Notes: a model not told the origin generated them from the letters alone. Positions 26,230 through 35,156 are shown, numbered from the stretch's first letter. The stretch: 64,000 bases of DNA from JABMOV01 sp964654545 (GCA_964654545.1 CAZZIU010000002.1:95334-159333), one strand, 5' to 3'. Numbers and translations are program-made.

Positions 26230-27357
26230 ATGGCACACTCGTATACACCCGGACTGAAAGTACTACACGAAACAAAAGTAATTAAGGAACGGCGTTTACC
26301 CCTTAAGGGTGAAGTAGTTGTACATGTTGGAGATCAGGTAAATCCAAATGTCGTTGTGGCAAAAACCGATTTACCAGGAAATGTTCAAATGGTTAATGTA
26401 GCCAATTTGTTGAATATTGATCCCAGCGATTGTAAATCCTGCATTGTAAAACCTGAAAATGAACCTATTAAAAAAGATGAAATCTTTGCCGAAACAAAAG
26501 GGATATTTGGATTATTCAAATCCAATGTAAAGGCTCCCGTGGATTGTTGTGTGGAATCGGTTTCAGATATCACAGGACAGGTTGTTTTGCGTGAATCACC
26601 AATTCCGGTTGAAGTGGATGCCTATATGACGGGAAAAATAAAAGAAATTATTCCCGAAGAAGGCGTATCTATCGAGACCGACGCGGTTTTTATCCAGGGT
26701 ATCTTTGGCATTGGCGGCGAGAGCCGGGGAATGTTGGTGGTTGCTGTTGCAGACAGAAATGAAGAATTAACGCCGGAAATGATCAAACCTGAGATGAAGG
26801 ATAAAATTATTGTTGGAGGATCCTTTATTTCCCTGGAAGCATACCAGAAGGCACTTAAACTGGGTCTTGCAGGTGTTGTAGTTGGCGGATTCAATTATCA
26901 TGACTTGGAAGTCATTTTAGGGTATACCCTGGGTGTGGCAATTACCGGATCTGAAAATTTAGTAACATCCCTCATTGTGACTGAAGGATATGGAAAAATT
27001 GCAATGGGAAGTCGAACATATGATCTGTTGAAAGAGCATAGTGGGAAATTTGCTTCTATCAACGGAGCAACCCAGATTCGAGCGGGCGTAATTCGGCCCG
27101 AAATTGTCATTCCTCTGTCAAAAGAGCAGTTAACCGGCAGCCACAAAGAGATAAATGCCTCCGTTGGAATCGGGAAAGGTAGTCTGGTTCGCGTTATTCG
27201 TGCACCTTACTTTGGTCATACTGGAATTGTAAAAGATCTACCAGCTGAATTACAAAAGATGGAGTCGGAAACTATGGTACGTGTCGCTGAAATCGAAATT
27301 GATGGTGAAATTCGAATAATTCCACGATCAAATCTGGAAATGATCGAAACCGATTAA
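26230..27357 (+). CDS. Uncharacterised protein with barrel-sandwich-like and KOW-like regions, partner of GlmL-like ATPase
   Basis: 375 residues, no transmembrane helix. The N-terminal 130 residues look like barrel-sandwich (lipoyl/RnfC-like) strands: PLKGEVVVHVGDQVNPNVVV, then FKSNVKAPVDCCVESVSDIT. The C-terminus holds a KOW-like segment, GSLVRVIRAPYFGHTGIV, followed by strands with VRVAEIEIDGEIRI. The middle (GGSFISLEAYQKALKLGLAG and following) is a mixed alpha/beta part. It lies 24 bp after the GlmL-like gene and its stop overlaps the next start. I know no experimental function; a cytoplasmic adaptor or scaffold is my inference. Confidence 0.7.
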   Translation: MAHSYTPGLKVLHETKVIKERRLPLKGEVVVHVGDQVNPNVVVAKTDLPGNVQMVNVANLLNIDPSDCKSCIVKPENEPIKKDEIFAETKGIFGLFKSNVKAPVDCCVESVSDITGQVVLRESPIPVEVDAYMTGKIKEIIPEEGVSIETDAVFIQGIFGIGGESRGMLVVAVADRNEELTPEMIKPEMKDKIIVGGSFISLEAYQKALKLGLAGVVVGGFNYHDLEVILGYTLGVAITGSENLVTSLIVTEGYGKIAMGSRTYDLLKEHSGKFASINGATQIRAGVIRPEIVIPLSKEQLTGSHKEINASVGIGKGSLVRVIRAPYFGHTGIVKDLPAELQKMESETMVRVAEIEIDGEIRIIPRSNLEMIETD

Positions 27358-27704
27358 TGATGACTGATCTGGCTGGTACACATACATTAGCAAATTCTAC
27401 TCTTTCCGAGGAGGATATAAAGTTTATTAAACGGATAGCATCCAAAATAGTCAAGTCAGGTCTGGTAACTCCTGCTGTATTTTTCCTTGAAATGAGTAAA
27501 CCTTTAGCACTTTTAGGTAGCCATGCGGCGATATTTTTTGGACCGGTTTTAAATGCATTTATACAATCAGATGGCTATTACAAAGCCGTACAAATTTTCG
27601 AAGAACCGGATAATGTGGAAATATTAATCCGGGAGTTGGAATCACTCGAAGCCAACAAACACGCAGTTTCTGAAAAAGAAGCTGATGAGAAAAAAGAAAT
27701 CTAG
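27357..27704 (+). CDS. Small conserved-looking protein of the GlmL/DUF6754 cluster
   Basis: 115 residues starting in a TAATG overlap with the preceding gene (two consecutive ATGs). An N-terminal charged helix is followed by a hydrophobic, proline-bearing stretch (TPAVFFLEMSKPLALLGSHA, then AIFFGPVL) and a highly charged C-terminal tail ending EKEADEKKEI. This could be one membrane-associated helix or an amphipathic pair. I recognise no family. Its place inside a co-directional run without gaps is the main evidence that it is a real gene and part of the system. Confidence 0.65.
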   Translation: MMTDLAGTHTLANSTLSEEDIKFIKRIASKIVKSGLVTPAVFFLEMSKPLALLGSHAAIFFGPVLNAFIQSDGYYKAVQIFEEPDNVEILIRELESLEANKHAVSEKEADEKKEI

Positions 27705-27720
27705 AATAGAGGAGAAGCTT

Positions 27721-28584
27721 GTGAAGGATAAACTATTTTGGGGCGTCTCCGGAGCGATATTAGTCCTATTTATCATTTATTGGTTCGCTGGACACCCAAT
27801 ATTCAAACCGGAACGAACTGTAATGTTCTTCGCGATTTTGATAGTATCAGGAACTATTATTCTGAATATCAGAAAAGCAAATCGTGGTGAGGAATTCTAT
27901 CTTCGTACCATCCCGGGGTTAAAAGCCGTAGAAGAAGCGGTTGGTCGTTCAACAGAAATGGGAAAACCGGTACTTTACGTACCAGGGATCATGGACATGG
28001 ATCAGGTTGAAACGGTTGCTGGAGTCATTGTTCTGGGTCATGTGGCTCGAATGACCGCTCGTTATGAAACTCCCATGAACGTGCCGGTTTCACGGGCTAT
28101 TGTGATGAAAGCTGGAAGGGAAGCATGCCGCGAATCATACCTCCTTGAAGGACGTCCAGACTTATTCCACGATGATATGGTCCATTACCTAACGGATGAC
28201 CAATTTGCGTATGCAGCCGGGGTTAATGGTATTATGCTTCGTGAAGAGCCAGCTGCATGTTTATACATGGGAAAATTTTATGCCGAATCATTGTTGCTGG
28301 CAGAAACAGGTAATTCTATTGGTGCAATTCAAATAGCGGGTACAGCTTCTCCAGCTCAGATACCGTTTTTTGTAACAGCATGCGACTATACCCTCATCGG
28401 CGAAGAATTTTTCGCTGCCAGCGCTTACTTATCACGCAAACCTGAATTGATCGGAGTGGTAAAGGGGCAAGATATGGTCAAGCTTTTGGTAATTGGTGCA
28501 ATAATTCTAGCCACCGTCCTCCGTTTTGGTTACGATATGGGATGGTTGGGTTGGAGTGTACTAGACTTTTTAACAATCCAATAA
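27721..28584 (+). CDS. DUF6754-like membrane protein
   Basis: About 287 residues: two N-terminal helices (LFWGVSGAILVLFIIYWF and MFFAILIVSGTIILNI), a soluble domain of some 185 residues and a C-terminal helix (LLVIGAIILATVLRFGY). The soluble part, with VPGIMDMDQVETVAGVIVLG, EPAACLYMGKFYAESLLLAE and GAIQIAGTASPAQIPFFVTA, corresponds as far as I recall to DUF6754, an uncharacterised domain; this name is from memory. I chose GTG at 27721 because GAGGAG sits 6 nt upstream; ATG at 27685 would add 12 charged residues and overlap the previous gene. Probably the core of the complex. Confidence 0.72.
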   Translation: MKDKLFWGVSGAILVLFIIYWFAGHPIFKPERTVMFFAILIVSGTIILNIRKANRGEEFYLRTIPGLKAVEEAVGRSTEMGKPVLYVPGIMDMDQVETVAGVIVLGHVARMTARYETPMNVPVSRAIVMKAGREACRESYLLEGRPDLFHDDMVHYLTDDQFAYAAGVNGIMLREEPAACLYMGKFYAESLLLAETGNSIGAIQIAGTASPAQIPFFVTACDYTLIGEEFFAASAYLSRKPELIGVVKGQDMVKLLVIGAIILATVLRFGYDMGWLGWSVLDFLTIQ

Positions 28585-28596
28585 GGGGAAATCACG

Positions 28597-29625
28597 ATGT
28601 TTTGGAAACGATTGGTACCTATCATTATTGCTACTGTTGTTGGTGTGCTCACCTTATTTGGATGGTTCATTGATCACGAAGGAATTGAATCTTTTGTGAA
28701 CGATGACGCCACGCAATGGTTTGACATCCTGGCAAGTTTTGCAATCTTCCTGGGTGCATTAAATCTGTTAAAATTGCAATTCAATAAAATACTTAAGAAA
28801 CAAAAAGGATGGCCGTACGCGTTATTAGCCATTCTTGGTTTTGCCTTTGCATTTAATGCCGGATTCATAATGAGAGGTGCTTACTTTGTTGAGATAACCG
28901 ATCCTGGCAATATTAATGGGGTTGCAGAAGTACTGGCTGATGAAACCGAACTTACGCCTGAAGCTGCATCCAATATTCTCATTGTGACAAATGATGACAG
29001 TCCCTATCAATTGGAACATGCCTATTTCACTGAAGGTGGTGCTCAGGAATTTGTTACTGAGGTTGAAGCAGCAGGTGGAATAGCACAGATAAATCCTGTT
29101 GAATGGGGTGCACACGTTTCTACTCGTGGCAGTCTTTTCCGGTGGATGTTTGATTTTCTCTTTACACCACTATCAGCAACCATGTTTGCACTTTTGGCAT
29201 TCTTTGTTGCATCCGCATCCTATCGGGCTTTTAAAATCAGAAACTTTGAAGCAACACTTTTGTTAACTGCGGGTATTATTATTATGTTGGGCAGAGTTCC
29301 AATTGGTAGCAATATTTCGGCGTGGTTTGTGTTGTACATATTGGTACTGGTTGCCGGATTAATCGTGAACACCACACTTAAAAACAGACAATTGACATTT
29401 GGTGTTATCGTTGGTGGGCTTGTCATCGTCACCATTGCTGGATTTATATTGGGTTGGCCTGTTGATAAACCGGCGCTGTTCTATCTACCAGTGTTGCAGG
29501 ATTGGATTTACAATTTCCCCAATGTTGCTGGTGCTAGGGCAATTATGATTGGTATAGGTTTGGGTATTTTTGCAACATCGATCCGATACATTCTTGGTGT
29601 CGAAAAATCCTACATTGGAGAATAA
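28597..29625 (+). CDS. Multi-pass membrane protein of the GlmL/DUF6754 cluster
   Basis: 342 residues with roughly eight hydrophobic helices: three in the first 110 residues, then a soluble loop of about 75 residues (containing TPEAASNILIVTNDDSPYQL) that should lie on one side of the membrane, then five further helices. RGSLFRWMFDFLFTPLSATM follows the loop. No transporter signature is visible to me. GGGGA precedes the ATG, and the gap to the DUF6754-like gene is 12 bp. A structural or channel role in the complex is inference. Confidence 0.7.
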   Translation: MFWKRLVPIIIATVVGVLTLFGWFIDHEGIESFVNDDATQWFDILASFAIFLGALNLLKLQFNKILKKQKGWPYALLAILGFAFAFNAGFIMRGAYFVEITDPGNINGVAEVLADETELTPEAASNILIVTNDDSPYQLEHAYFTEGGAQEFVTEVEAAGGIAQINPVEWGAHVSTRGSLFRWMFDFLFTPLSATMFALLAFFVASASYRAFKIRNFEATLLLTAGIIIMLGRVPIGSNISAWFVLYILVLVAGLIVNTTLKNRQLTFGVIVGGLVIVTIAGFILGWPVDKPALFYLPVLQDWIYNFPNVAGARAIMIGIGLGIFATSIRYILGVEKSYIGE

Positions 29626-29627
29626 TC

Positions 29628-30473
29628 ATGAAAAATTTAGTCGATAGAATTATCAAATTGGGGCACGTCGATCGTCGCTATATTTTTGTGATTATTGCGG
29701 TGGTTGTTATGTTACCATTGTTTTATCCATTGGGACTGCCAATCAGACCAACAGATTCATCGCTTAAAGCGTATGAAGCGCTGGAAAATTTGCAGCCAAA
29801 CTCCAAAGTGCTTGTGTCATTTGAATATGGTCCAAGCACAAAACCGGAATTGCACCCAATGGCAATTGGTGTTTTACGACACCTGTTTCGCAATGGGCAT
29901 CAGGTGTATGTAACCTGTCTATGGCCCGATGGTCAATTCATGGCCCTGGAGGCTCTACAGGATATAGCAGAAGACGAATTCCACTTGAACTATGGTACAG
30001 ATTACGTTCTGTTAGGTTTTCGCCCTGGCAATGAAGCAGTCGTAAAAGGAATCGTGAGCGATCTTCGAAAAATGTATACCGTAGATACACGAGGAACACT
30101 TATAGATGATATTCCCATGATGCAGGGTATTCGAAATATAAACGATTTTGATTTCTTATTCTCAGCATCTGCCGGGTATCCGGGAACGGTTGAGTGGGTT
30201 CAATATGCGGCTGATCCTACCGGTATACCGATGAGCACCGGGACAACTTCTATTCAAGTAAATGAAGTAATGCCATACGTCCAAGCTGGCCAGATTCAGG
30301 GTATTCTTGCAGGCATGCCAGGTGCAGCCGAATATGAATCGTTGATAGGAAGACCAGGTATTGGCACCAGTGGAATGGATGCGCAATCCGTTGCTCATAT
30401 TGTGATTGTGTTGTTTATTGTTTTTGGTAATGTGGCTTTCTTCTTAGAACGCCAACGAGCAAAGAAATATTAA
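29628..30473 (+). CDS. Membrane protein with a large extracytoplasmic or cytoplasmic domain between two helices, GlmL/DUF6754 cluster
   Basis: 281 residues. One helix at about 17-37 (YIFVIIAVVVMLPLFYPLGL) and one at the C-terminus (HIVIVLFIVFGNVAFFLE) flank an alpha/beta domain of about 200 residues. Within it, NSKVLVSFEYGPSTKPELHP, LRHLFRNGHQVYVTCLWPDG and VEWVQYAADPTGIPMSTGTT look like a Rossmann-like or GldG-like fold with conserved glycines. AGMPGAAEYESLIG near the C-terminus is a likely conserved loop. I do not recognise a named family. GGAG lies just before the start, 2 bp after the previous stop. Confidence 0.7.
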   Translation: MKNLVDRIIKLGHVDRRYIFVIIAVVVMLPLFYPLGLPIRPTDSSLKAYEALENLQPNSKVLVSFEYGPSTKPELHPMAIGVLRHLFRNGHQVYVTCLWPDGQFMALEALQDIAEDEFHLNYGTDYVLLGFRPGNEAVVKGIVSDLRKMYTVDTRGTLIDDIPMMQGIRNINDFDFLFSASAGYPGTVEWVQYAADPTGIPMSTGTTSIQVNEVMPYVQAGQIQGILAGMPGAAEYESLIGRPGIGTSGMDAQSVAHIVIVLFIVFGNVAFFLERQRAKKY

Positions 30474-30487
30474 GGAGGGGTAGCGTT

Positions 30488-31318
30488 ATGTCTGCAGAAA
30501 TTATTGGTGCATGGATTGCTGTGTTTTTAACACTGGCGATATTCTCTTACCTCTATAAGGATAATCCCTTCTATAAAATTGCTGAACATGTATTTGTTGG
30601 TGTTTCAGCAGGTTATTGGGCGTCCATGTTTTTTTGGACACAGATCCAACCAAATTTGTTCGGTCGTTTATGGCCAGCAGATCAGTACACTGATAGCGGG
30701 TTCTGGTACGGGGTCTATGATTTTTTCAGCAGGTTTCTATCGTCGGCAGTTTTTCCCGCCGGTGGCATTGACAGGGGTCATGGTATGCACTTGATATACA
30801 TCATTCCATTCGTTCTTGGGATTATGATGTTATTAAGTGTTTCCTCAAAATTGACATGGTTTGCGCGCTGGGGAATTGCCTATACCGTCGGAATGGCGGC
30901 GGGACTTAGAGCTTACGGATTCCTTAATTCCAACGTTATTGGACAAATAAAAGGTTCGTCTGTTGTTCTTAGTGGAGATATTCCATTTTTCGCAATGATC
31001 GGGAATAGTTATTTTAACAGTCTCATCATAATAGTAGGAACCATCACCGGACTGTTTTATTTCTATTTTTCCCGTGAGCATACCGGGTGGGTAGGAAAAG
31101 TAAGTCGGGTTGGAATCTATTTTTTGATGATAAGTTTTGGCGCATCATTTGGATTTGCCGTTATGGGTCGAATTTCATTATTGGTAGGTAGATTTACCAG
31201 CTTAATAGATTATTCAAGGGCTGAATACAATTATGCCTCTATTTGGATGTTCATCATAATGGTTGCCATTCTGGCTATTTGGGCATTTAGGAATAAGGAC
31301 AATAAAGTCTCCTCCTAA
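30488..31318 (+). CDS. Multi-pass membrane protein closing the GlmL/DUF6754 cluster
   Basis: 276 residues and about seven hydrophobic helices with short loops. The N-terminal region has a helix and then NPFYKIAEHVFVGVSAGYWA, and GFWYGVYDFFSRFLSSAVFP lies in the second loop. A strong AAGGAGG ribosome-binding site precedes the ATG. The stop overlaps the start of the oligopeptide-type ABC ATPase (TAATG), and a terminator-like hairpin sits 58 bp inside that next gene. No family recognised. Together with its two upstream neighbours it gives the cluster three polytopic or bitopic membrane subunits besides the DUF6754-like one. Confidence 0.7.
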   Translation: MSAEIIGAWIAVFLTLAIFSYLYKDNPFYKIAEHVFVGVSAGYWASMFFWTQIQPNLFGRLWPADQYTDSGFWYGVYDFFSRFLSSAVFPAGGIDRGHGMHLIYIIPFVLGIMMLLSVSSKLTWFARWGIAYTVGMAAGLRAYGFLNSNVIGQIKGSSVVLSGDIPFFAMIGNSYFNSLIIIVGTITGLFYFYFSREHTGWVGKVSRVGIYFLMISFGASFGFAVMGRISLLVGRFTSLIDYSRAEYNYASIWMFIIMVAILAIWAFRNKDNKVSS

Positions 31319-32229
31319 TGATGAAGTCACCGCTGCTGGATATTGAGAATATATCCGTAGCTTACGATATTAATGGAAGCACGATCCCTGTTGTGGATCG
31401 TGCTTCTTTTTACTTGGGGAAAGGAGAAATACTTGCAATTGTTGGGGAATCAGGTTGCGGTAAATCACAGCTAGCTCTTGCTCTAGCAAACCTTAGCCCA
31501 AAACAGGCTATTGTGGAAAAGCAAATCAATGCTAAATCCCATTTAAAAATTGCCATGGTATTCCAGGAACCGCTCAGTGCATTAAATCCTGTAATTACCA
31601 TTGGTGAGCAAATTCGTGAATCATTGAATTCATCTTCAAATACAAAGAATGATAGATCGCGCGTCATTGATCTTTTGGAGTCTGTTGGAATTCAAAATGC
31701 GAAGACGAAACTGCATCACTATCCACATCAATTTTCTGGCGGAATGCGACAAAGGGTACTCATTGCGATTGCCATGGCAATGGAACCGGACGTTCTGATA
31801 GCAGACGAACCTACAACTGCACTGGATGTCACAATTCAACGTCAGATCCTTGATTTGCTTAAAGCAATCAACGCTAGAAAGAAACTATCCATACTATTTA
31901 TAACTCATGATCTCACGCTTCTACCTTCTCTGGCCGATCGAATAATGGTTATGTACGCGGGGAAAATTGTTGAATCGGGAAAGACAGATGTGGTTTTGCA
32001 GCGAGCAAACCATCCCTATACAAAAAAATTATTATCTGCAGCACGATTAGAAAAATCCAATGATGGAAAATACGAATCGATCCCTGGAATCGTGCCATCA
32101 CCAGAAGATTATCCGAAAGGATGCCCGTTTGCTGATCGATGCGACCTGGCGCTCCCTGATTGCTCAACCGTGCAACCACAGTGGAACATTAGCGGTGAGC
32201 ATGGTTGGGCTTGTCCCGTTGCAGACTAG
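31318..32229 (+). CDS. Oligopeptide/dipeptide-type ABC transporter ATP-binding protein (orphan)
   Basis: 303 residues with Walker A GESGCGKSQ, Q-loop FQEPLSALNP, signature FSGGMRQR, Walker B LIADEPTTALD and switch His in ITHD. The C-terminal extension CPFADRCDLALPDC, with a further Cys in WACP, is the oligo_HPY-type tail of DppD/OppD proteins. No DppB/C permease, binding protein or DppF partner is in the window. It overlaps the previous stop by one base (a second ATG follows at 31321), and its stop overlaps that of the minus-strand DMT gene. A perfect 12-bp hairpin with a T tract lies within its first 100 bp. Confidence 0.9.
   Translation: MMKSPLLDIENISVAYDINGSTIPVVDRASFYLGKGEILAIVGESGCGKSQLALALANLSPKQAIVEKQINAKSHLKIAMVFQEPLSALNPVITIGEQIRESLNSSSNTKNDRSRVIDLLESVGIQNAKTKLHHYPHQFSGGMRQRVLIAIAMAMEPDVLIADEPTTALDVTIQRQILDLLKAINARKKLSILFITHDLTLLPSLADRIMVMYAGKIVESGKTDVVLQRANHPYTKKLLSAARLEKSNDGKYESIPGIVPSPEDYPKGCPFADRCDLALPDCSTVQPQWNISGEHGWACPVAD
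31376..31411 (+). terminator. Terminator-shaped hairpin inside the ABC ATPase coding sequence
   Basis: GAAGCACGATCC (31376-31387) and GGATCGTGCTTC (31395-31406) are perfect 12-bp arms around a 7-nt loop, followed at once by TTTTT (31407-31411). This is the standard form of an intrinsic terminator, but it starts 58 bp after the ATG of a gene whose codons here encode the conserved ABC N-terminal region. It may end most transcripts of the seven-gene cluster and allow limited read-through, or be coding chance. The hairpin is directly seen; its function is inferred. Confidence 0.55.
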
Positions 32230-33107
32230 TGTTTCAGTATTGTAATTAAATAAACCGCAGTCATTGTAAAAATACTACCGATGGCGATAGGTAGAGTTAA
32301 TCGTTCGCCTAAGATTAGCATACTAAAGCCCATTGCAGTTACAGGAACAGTAAATATAAATCCACTTGCTTTACTGGAGCCAAGTTCAGCAGCACCCACG
32401 AAAAAAATGGACGTTCCAACTGCCATGGATCCGATTGATAAAGAAATAAAATGCCACCAAAAAGTGAAATCAAATGTAAAGACTTCCAGGATGGGTTTAT
32501 CCCATACAAACGGAATACTAATCAACCCTGATAAAATATATGCCCAAAAACTAAACGTTAGAGGGTGCATAACTTTTTTACTTCGTGATGAAACAATGGT
32601 AACAAACGCCCATGTGCATGACGCGAATAAAAAAAACGCATTTCCACTTTGCATTATTTCTGATAAGCTTTTTGTCCAAATATTTATCATAATTGATCCG
32701 CCAATAAAACCAAGAACTAAACCAAAAAGGTCTTTCTTGGCTATTGAATGACGAAACATTAAGGCTGTAAAAATAAAAGTGAAAATCGGGTTAAGCGTAG
32801 TGACAAGAATGCCTCCGGCACCAGGTAATCCTATGCGAGTCCCTAGGAGGAAAAAGAAATTATACCCTATCATAAAACAGGCACCACCAATCACATAAGG
32901 AAGGCCTTGTTTTTTCGGTAGGAGCGGTATTTTTAATATCAGAAGGAAGGGCACCATTGAAGCGGATCCAATCGTAAATCTCCAAAATATTAAAACTGAA
33001 ACAGCCGTATAACCACTGATGACTTTTCCATTTGTCCACGCAAGACCCCATAAAGCCATGGCGAATAACATTAAAAATGCAAATTTGGTTTGATTATCCT
33101 GGTTCAT
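32226..33107 (-). CDS. DMT-superfamily (EamA-type) transporter
   Basis: 293 residues with about ten hydrophobic helices in two EamA repeats. The first repeat includes WGLAWTNGKVISGYTAVSVL and FWRFTIGSASMVPFLLI; the second ends with AAELGSSKASGFIFTVPVTA and LGERLTLPIAIGSIFTMTAV, a close match to the EamA second-repeat ending. Such proteins export amino acids or other small metabolites; the substrate cannot be inferred. It converges on the ABC ATPase with overlapping stop codons (CTAG). Confidence 0.88.
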   Translation of the reverse strand: MNQDNQTKFAFLMLFAMALWGLAWTNGKVISGYTAVSVLIFWRFTIGSASMVPFLLILKIPLLPKKQGLPYVIGGACFMIGYNFFFLLGTRIGLPGAGGILVTTLNPIFTFIFTALMFRHSIAKKDLFGLVLGFIGGSIMINIWTKSLSEIMQSGNAFFLFASCTWAFVTIVSSRSKKVMHPLTFSFWAYILSGLISIPFVWDKPILEVFTFDFTFWWHFISLSIGSMAVGTSIFFVGAAELGSSKASGFIFTVPVTAMGFSMLILGERLTLPIAIGSIFTMTAVYLITILKH

Positions 33108-33248
33108 TACAACGAAATTACTTCTGTCAATTGCAGCGATAAAGCACTTCCAATCATGTTTTGTTGACCGTCATCTGTGCTAACATTGTATAAACTACCG
33201 TCATTAAATTCCGTTCTCTGGAACAGTATTTAACGATTAGGAGAAACC

Positions 33249-35156
33249 ATGCATTTTCGAATCATTTTTCTTTTTATTACTTCTATTATTTTCTCCCAAG
33301 TAGAAACCACCGTTGGAAAATTAATTATGCAGGATGTTCCTGATATTCCAAATGAAATCAAGGAACGAACACGCCAATACCAAAATGTGAGATCTGCTTC
33401 TTTTGCATCCTGGGATCCTACAGGCAGTGGAATGCTTATTTCTACCCGTTTTGCAGAAACTGAACAGCTGCATTACATTGCTCAACCCATGGGTTCCAGG
33501 CAGCAAATCACTTTTTTTAACGAACCGGTAGGAGGTGGAAGATTTTGCCCTGATCCAAAATACCGAGGGTTTTTATTCTCAAAAGACGTTGGAGGTAGTG
33601 AATATTATCAGATATTTTGGTTCGATTTTAATTCCGGTGAAGCGAAAATGCTTACGGACGGGAAATCACGTAACGGACTTGGACCCTGGTCATATGACGG
33701 ATCCCGATTTGCTTACACGTCCAATATGGCAAACGGCAAAGATATGAATGTATATATCGGTATGATTGATGGGTCCGACCCTGTCCAGCTGTTTGATCGA
33801 GAAGGATATTGGGTTCCACTGAGCTGGTCGCCGGGTGGAGACAAAATTCTGGTTGAAAACTACATATCAATAACTGAATCCTATCTTTGGATTGTTGATA
33901 TTGCCACTCTCGGAATGGAACAGTTTAATCCAGTGGATGAACCTGTTTCATACGGATCGGCGAAATTCAGTATGGATGGAAAGGGGATATATTACACGTC
34001 GGACGAAAATACGGAATTTCGTCATTTGAGATATTGGGATTTCAAGAAAAAAGAATCCGAAATACTCACCGAGAACATTCCGTGGAATGTGAGTGGATTT
34101 ACCTTATCGGAAAATGGTATTTATTTGGCCTATATTACTAACGAAGATGCAATCTCTAAACTGCACATCGTTAATTTGCGGACAGGGAAAGAAATTCGGA
34201 TCCCGGAATTACCCTTGGGCAGAATTGGTGGCATACGTTTTCATCCAGATAATAAAAGACTTTCGTATACAATGAATACGCCACAATCCCCAGGTGATAT
34301 TTATGAAATAAATTTACGGAGTAAGAAAATCACCCAATGGACAAAGAGTGAAGTGGGAGGTTTGGATACTGATCAATTTGTGGTCCCAGAATTAATTCAT
34401 GTTACTTCTTTTGATGGACTGGAAATTCCCGGGTTCATTTATCAACCAAAAGATGAGGGGCCACATCCGGTTGTTGTCTACATTCATGGAGGACCTGAAA
34501 GCCAATACAATCCCTATTTCTCTTCAACATTTCAATACTGGATAAACGAGCTTGGTTTGGCTGTGTTGGCAACCAACGTTCGCGGTTCTAATGGCTTTGG
34601 GAAAAGTTATGTGAAACTTGACAATGATTTTAATAGAGAAAATTCAGTAAAGGATATTGAACCATTTTTGGATTGGATAGAGGAACAACCTGAGCTGGAT
34701 GGTGATCGGATTGCTGTTTATGGAGGATCGTATGGGGGATACATGGTATTGGCATGTATGACTCATTATAATGATCGCTTACGAGCAGCAGTGGATGTGG
34801 TTGGAATTTCTAATTTTGTTACGTTTTTAAAAAATACGAAGGAATATCGACGAGATTTAAGAAGAGCCGAATATGGTGATGAAAGAGATCCTGCCATGTT
34901 GGAATTTCTAGAAAATATTTCTCCAAACAATAACGCCCACAAAATCACAAAGCCTATATTTATTATACAGGGCTATAACGATCCTAGAGTACCTGTTACG
35001 GAAGCCGAACAAATGCGTGATGAGATTCGAAATAATGGTGGGGATGTGTGGTACATGCTTGCAATGGATGAAGGTCATGGATTCAAAAAGCATTTTAATC
35101 GAACCTATTATAGAAACGCGGTGAGCTTATTTTTAGAAACATATCTTATCAAATGA
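33249..35156 (+). CDS. Exported S9-family peptidase (dipeptidyl aminopeptidase/acylaminoacyl-peptidase type)
   Basis: 635 residues. A signal peptide (FRIIFLFITSIIFSQ) suggests export. An N-terminal beta propeller with WD40/TolB-like repeats (RSASFASWDPTGSGMLIST, FCPDPKYRGFLFSKDVGG, PLSWSPGGDKIL) is followed by the alpha/beta-hydrolase domain: VVYIHGGPESQYNP oxyanion region, nucleophile in YGGSYGGY (Ser about 493), Asp in YNDPRVPVTE (about 577) and His in DEGHGF (about 609). The triad is complete. AGGAG precedes the ATG. It lies 8 bp before a second S9 peptidase, so peptides are probably degraded outside the cytoplasm. Confidence 0.92.
   Translation: MHFRIIFLFITSIIFSQVETTVGKLIMQDVPDIPNEIKERTRQYQNVRSASFASWDPTGSGMLISTRFAETEQLHYIAQPMGSRQQITFFNEPVGGGRFCPDPKYRGFLFSKDVGGSEYYQIFWFDFNSGEAKMLTDGKSRNGLGPWSYDGSRFAYTSNMANGKDMNVYIGMIDGSDPVQLFDREGYWVPLSWSPGGDKILVENYISITESYLWIVDIATLGMEQFNPVDEPVSYGSAKFSMDGKGIYYTSDENTEFRHLRYWDFKKKESEILTENIPWNVSGFTLSENGIYLAYITNEDAISKLHIVNLRTGKEIRIPELPLGRIGGIRFHPDNKRLSYTMNTPQSPGDIYEINLRSKKITQWTKSEVGGLDTDQFVVPELIHVTSFDGLEIPGFIYQPKDEGPHPVVVYIHGGPESQYNPYFSSTFQYWINELGLAVLATNVRGSNGFGKSYVKLDNDFNRENSVKDIEPFLDWIEEQPELDGDRIAVYGGSYGGYMVLACMTHYNDRLRAAVDVVGISNFVTFLKNTKEYRRDLRRAEYGDERDPAMLEFLENISPNNNAHKITKPIFIIQGYNDPRVPVTEAEQMRDEIRNNGGDVWYMLAMDEGHGFKKHFNRTYYRNAVSLFLETYLIK

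Noticed and set aside
31318..31430. ABC ATPase start placed downstream of the hairpin to avoid an intragenic terminator
   Set aside because: The codons over the hairpin encode conserved N-terminal ABC sequence just before Walker A, so a later start would remove part of the nucleotide-binding domain.
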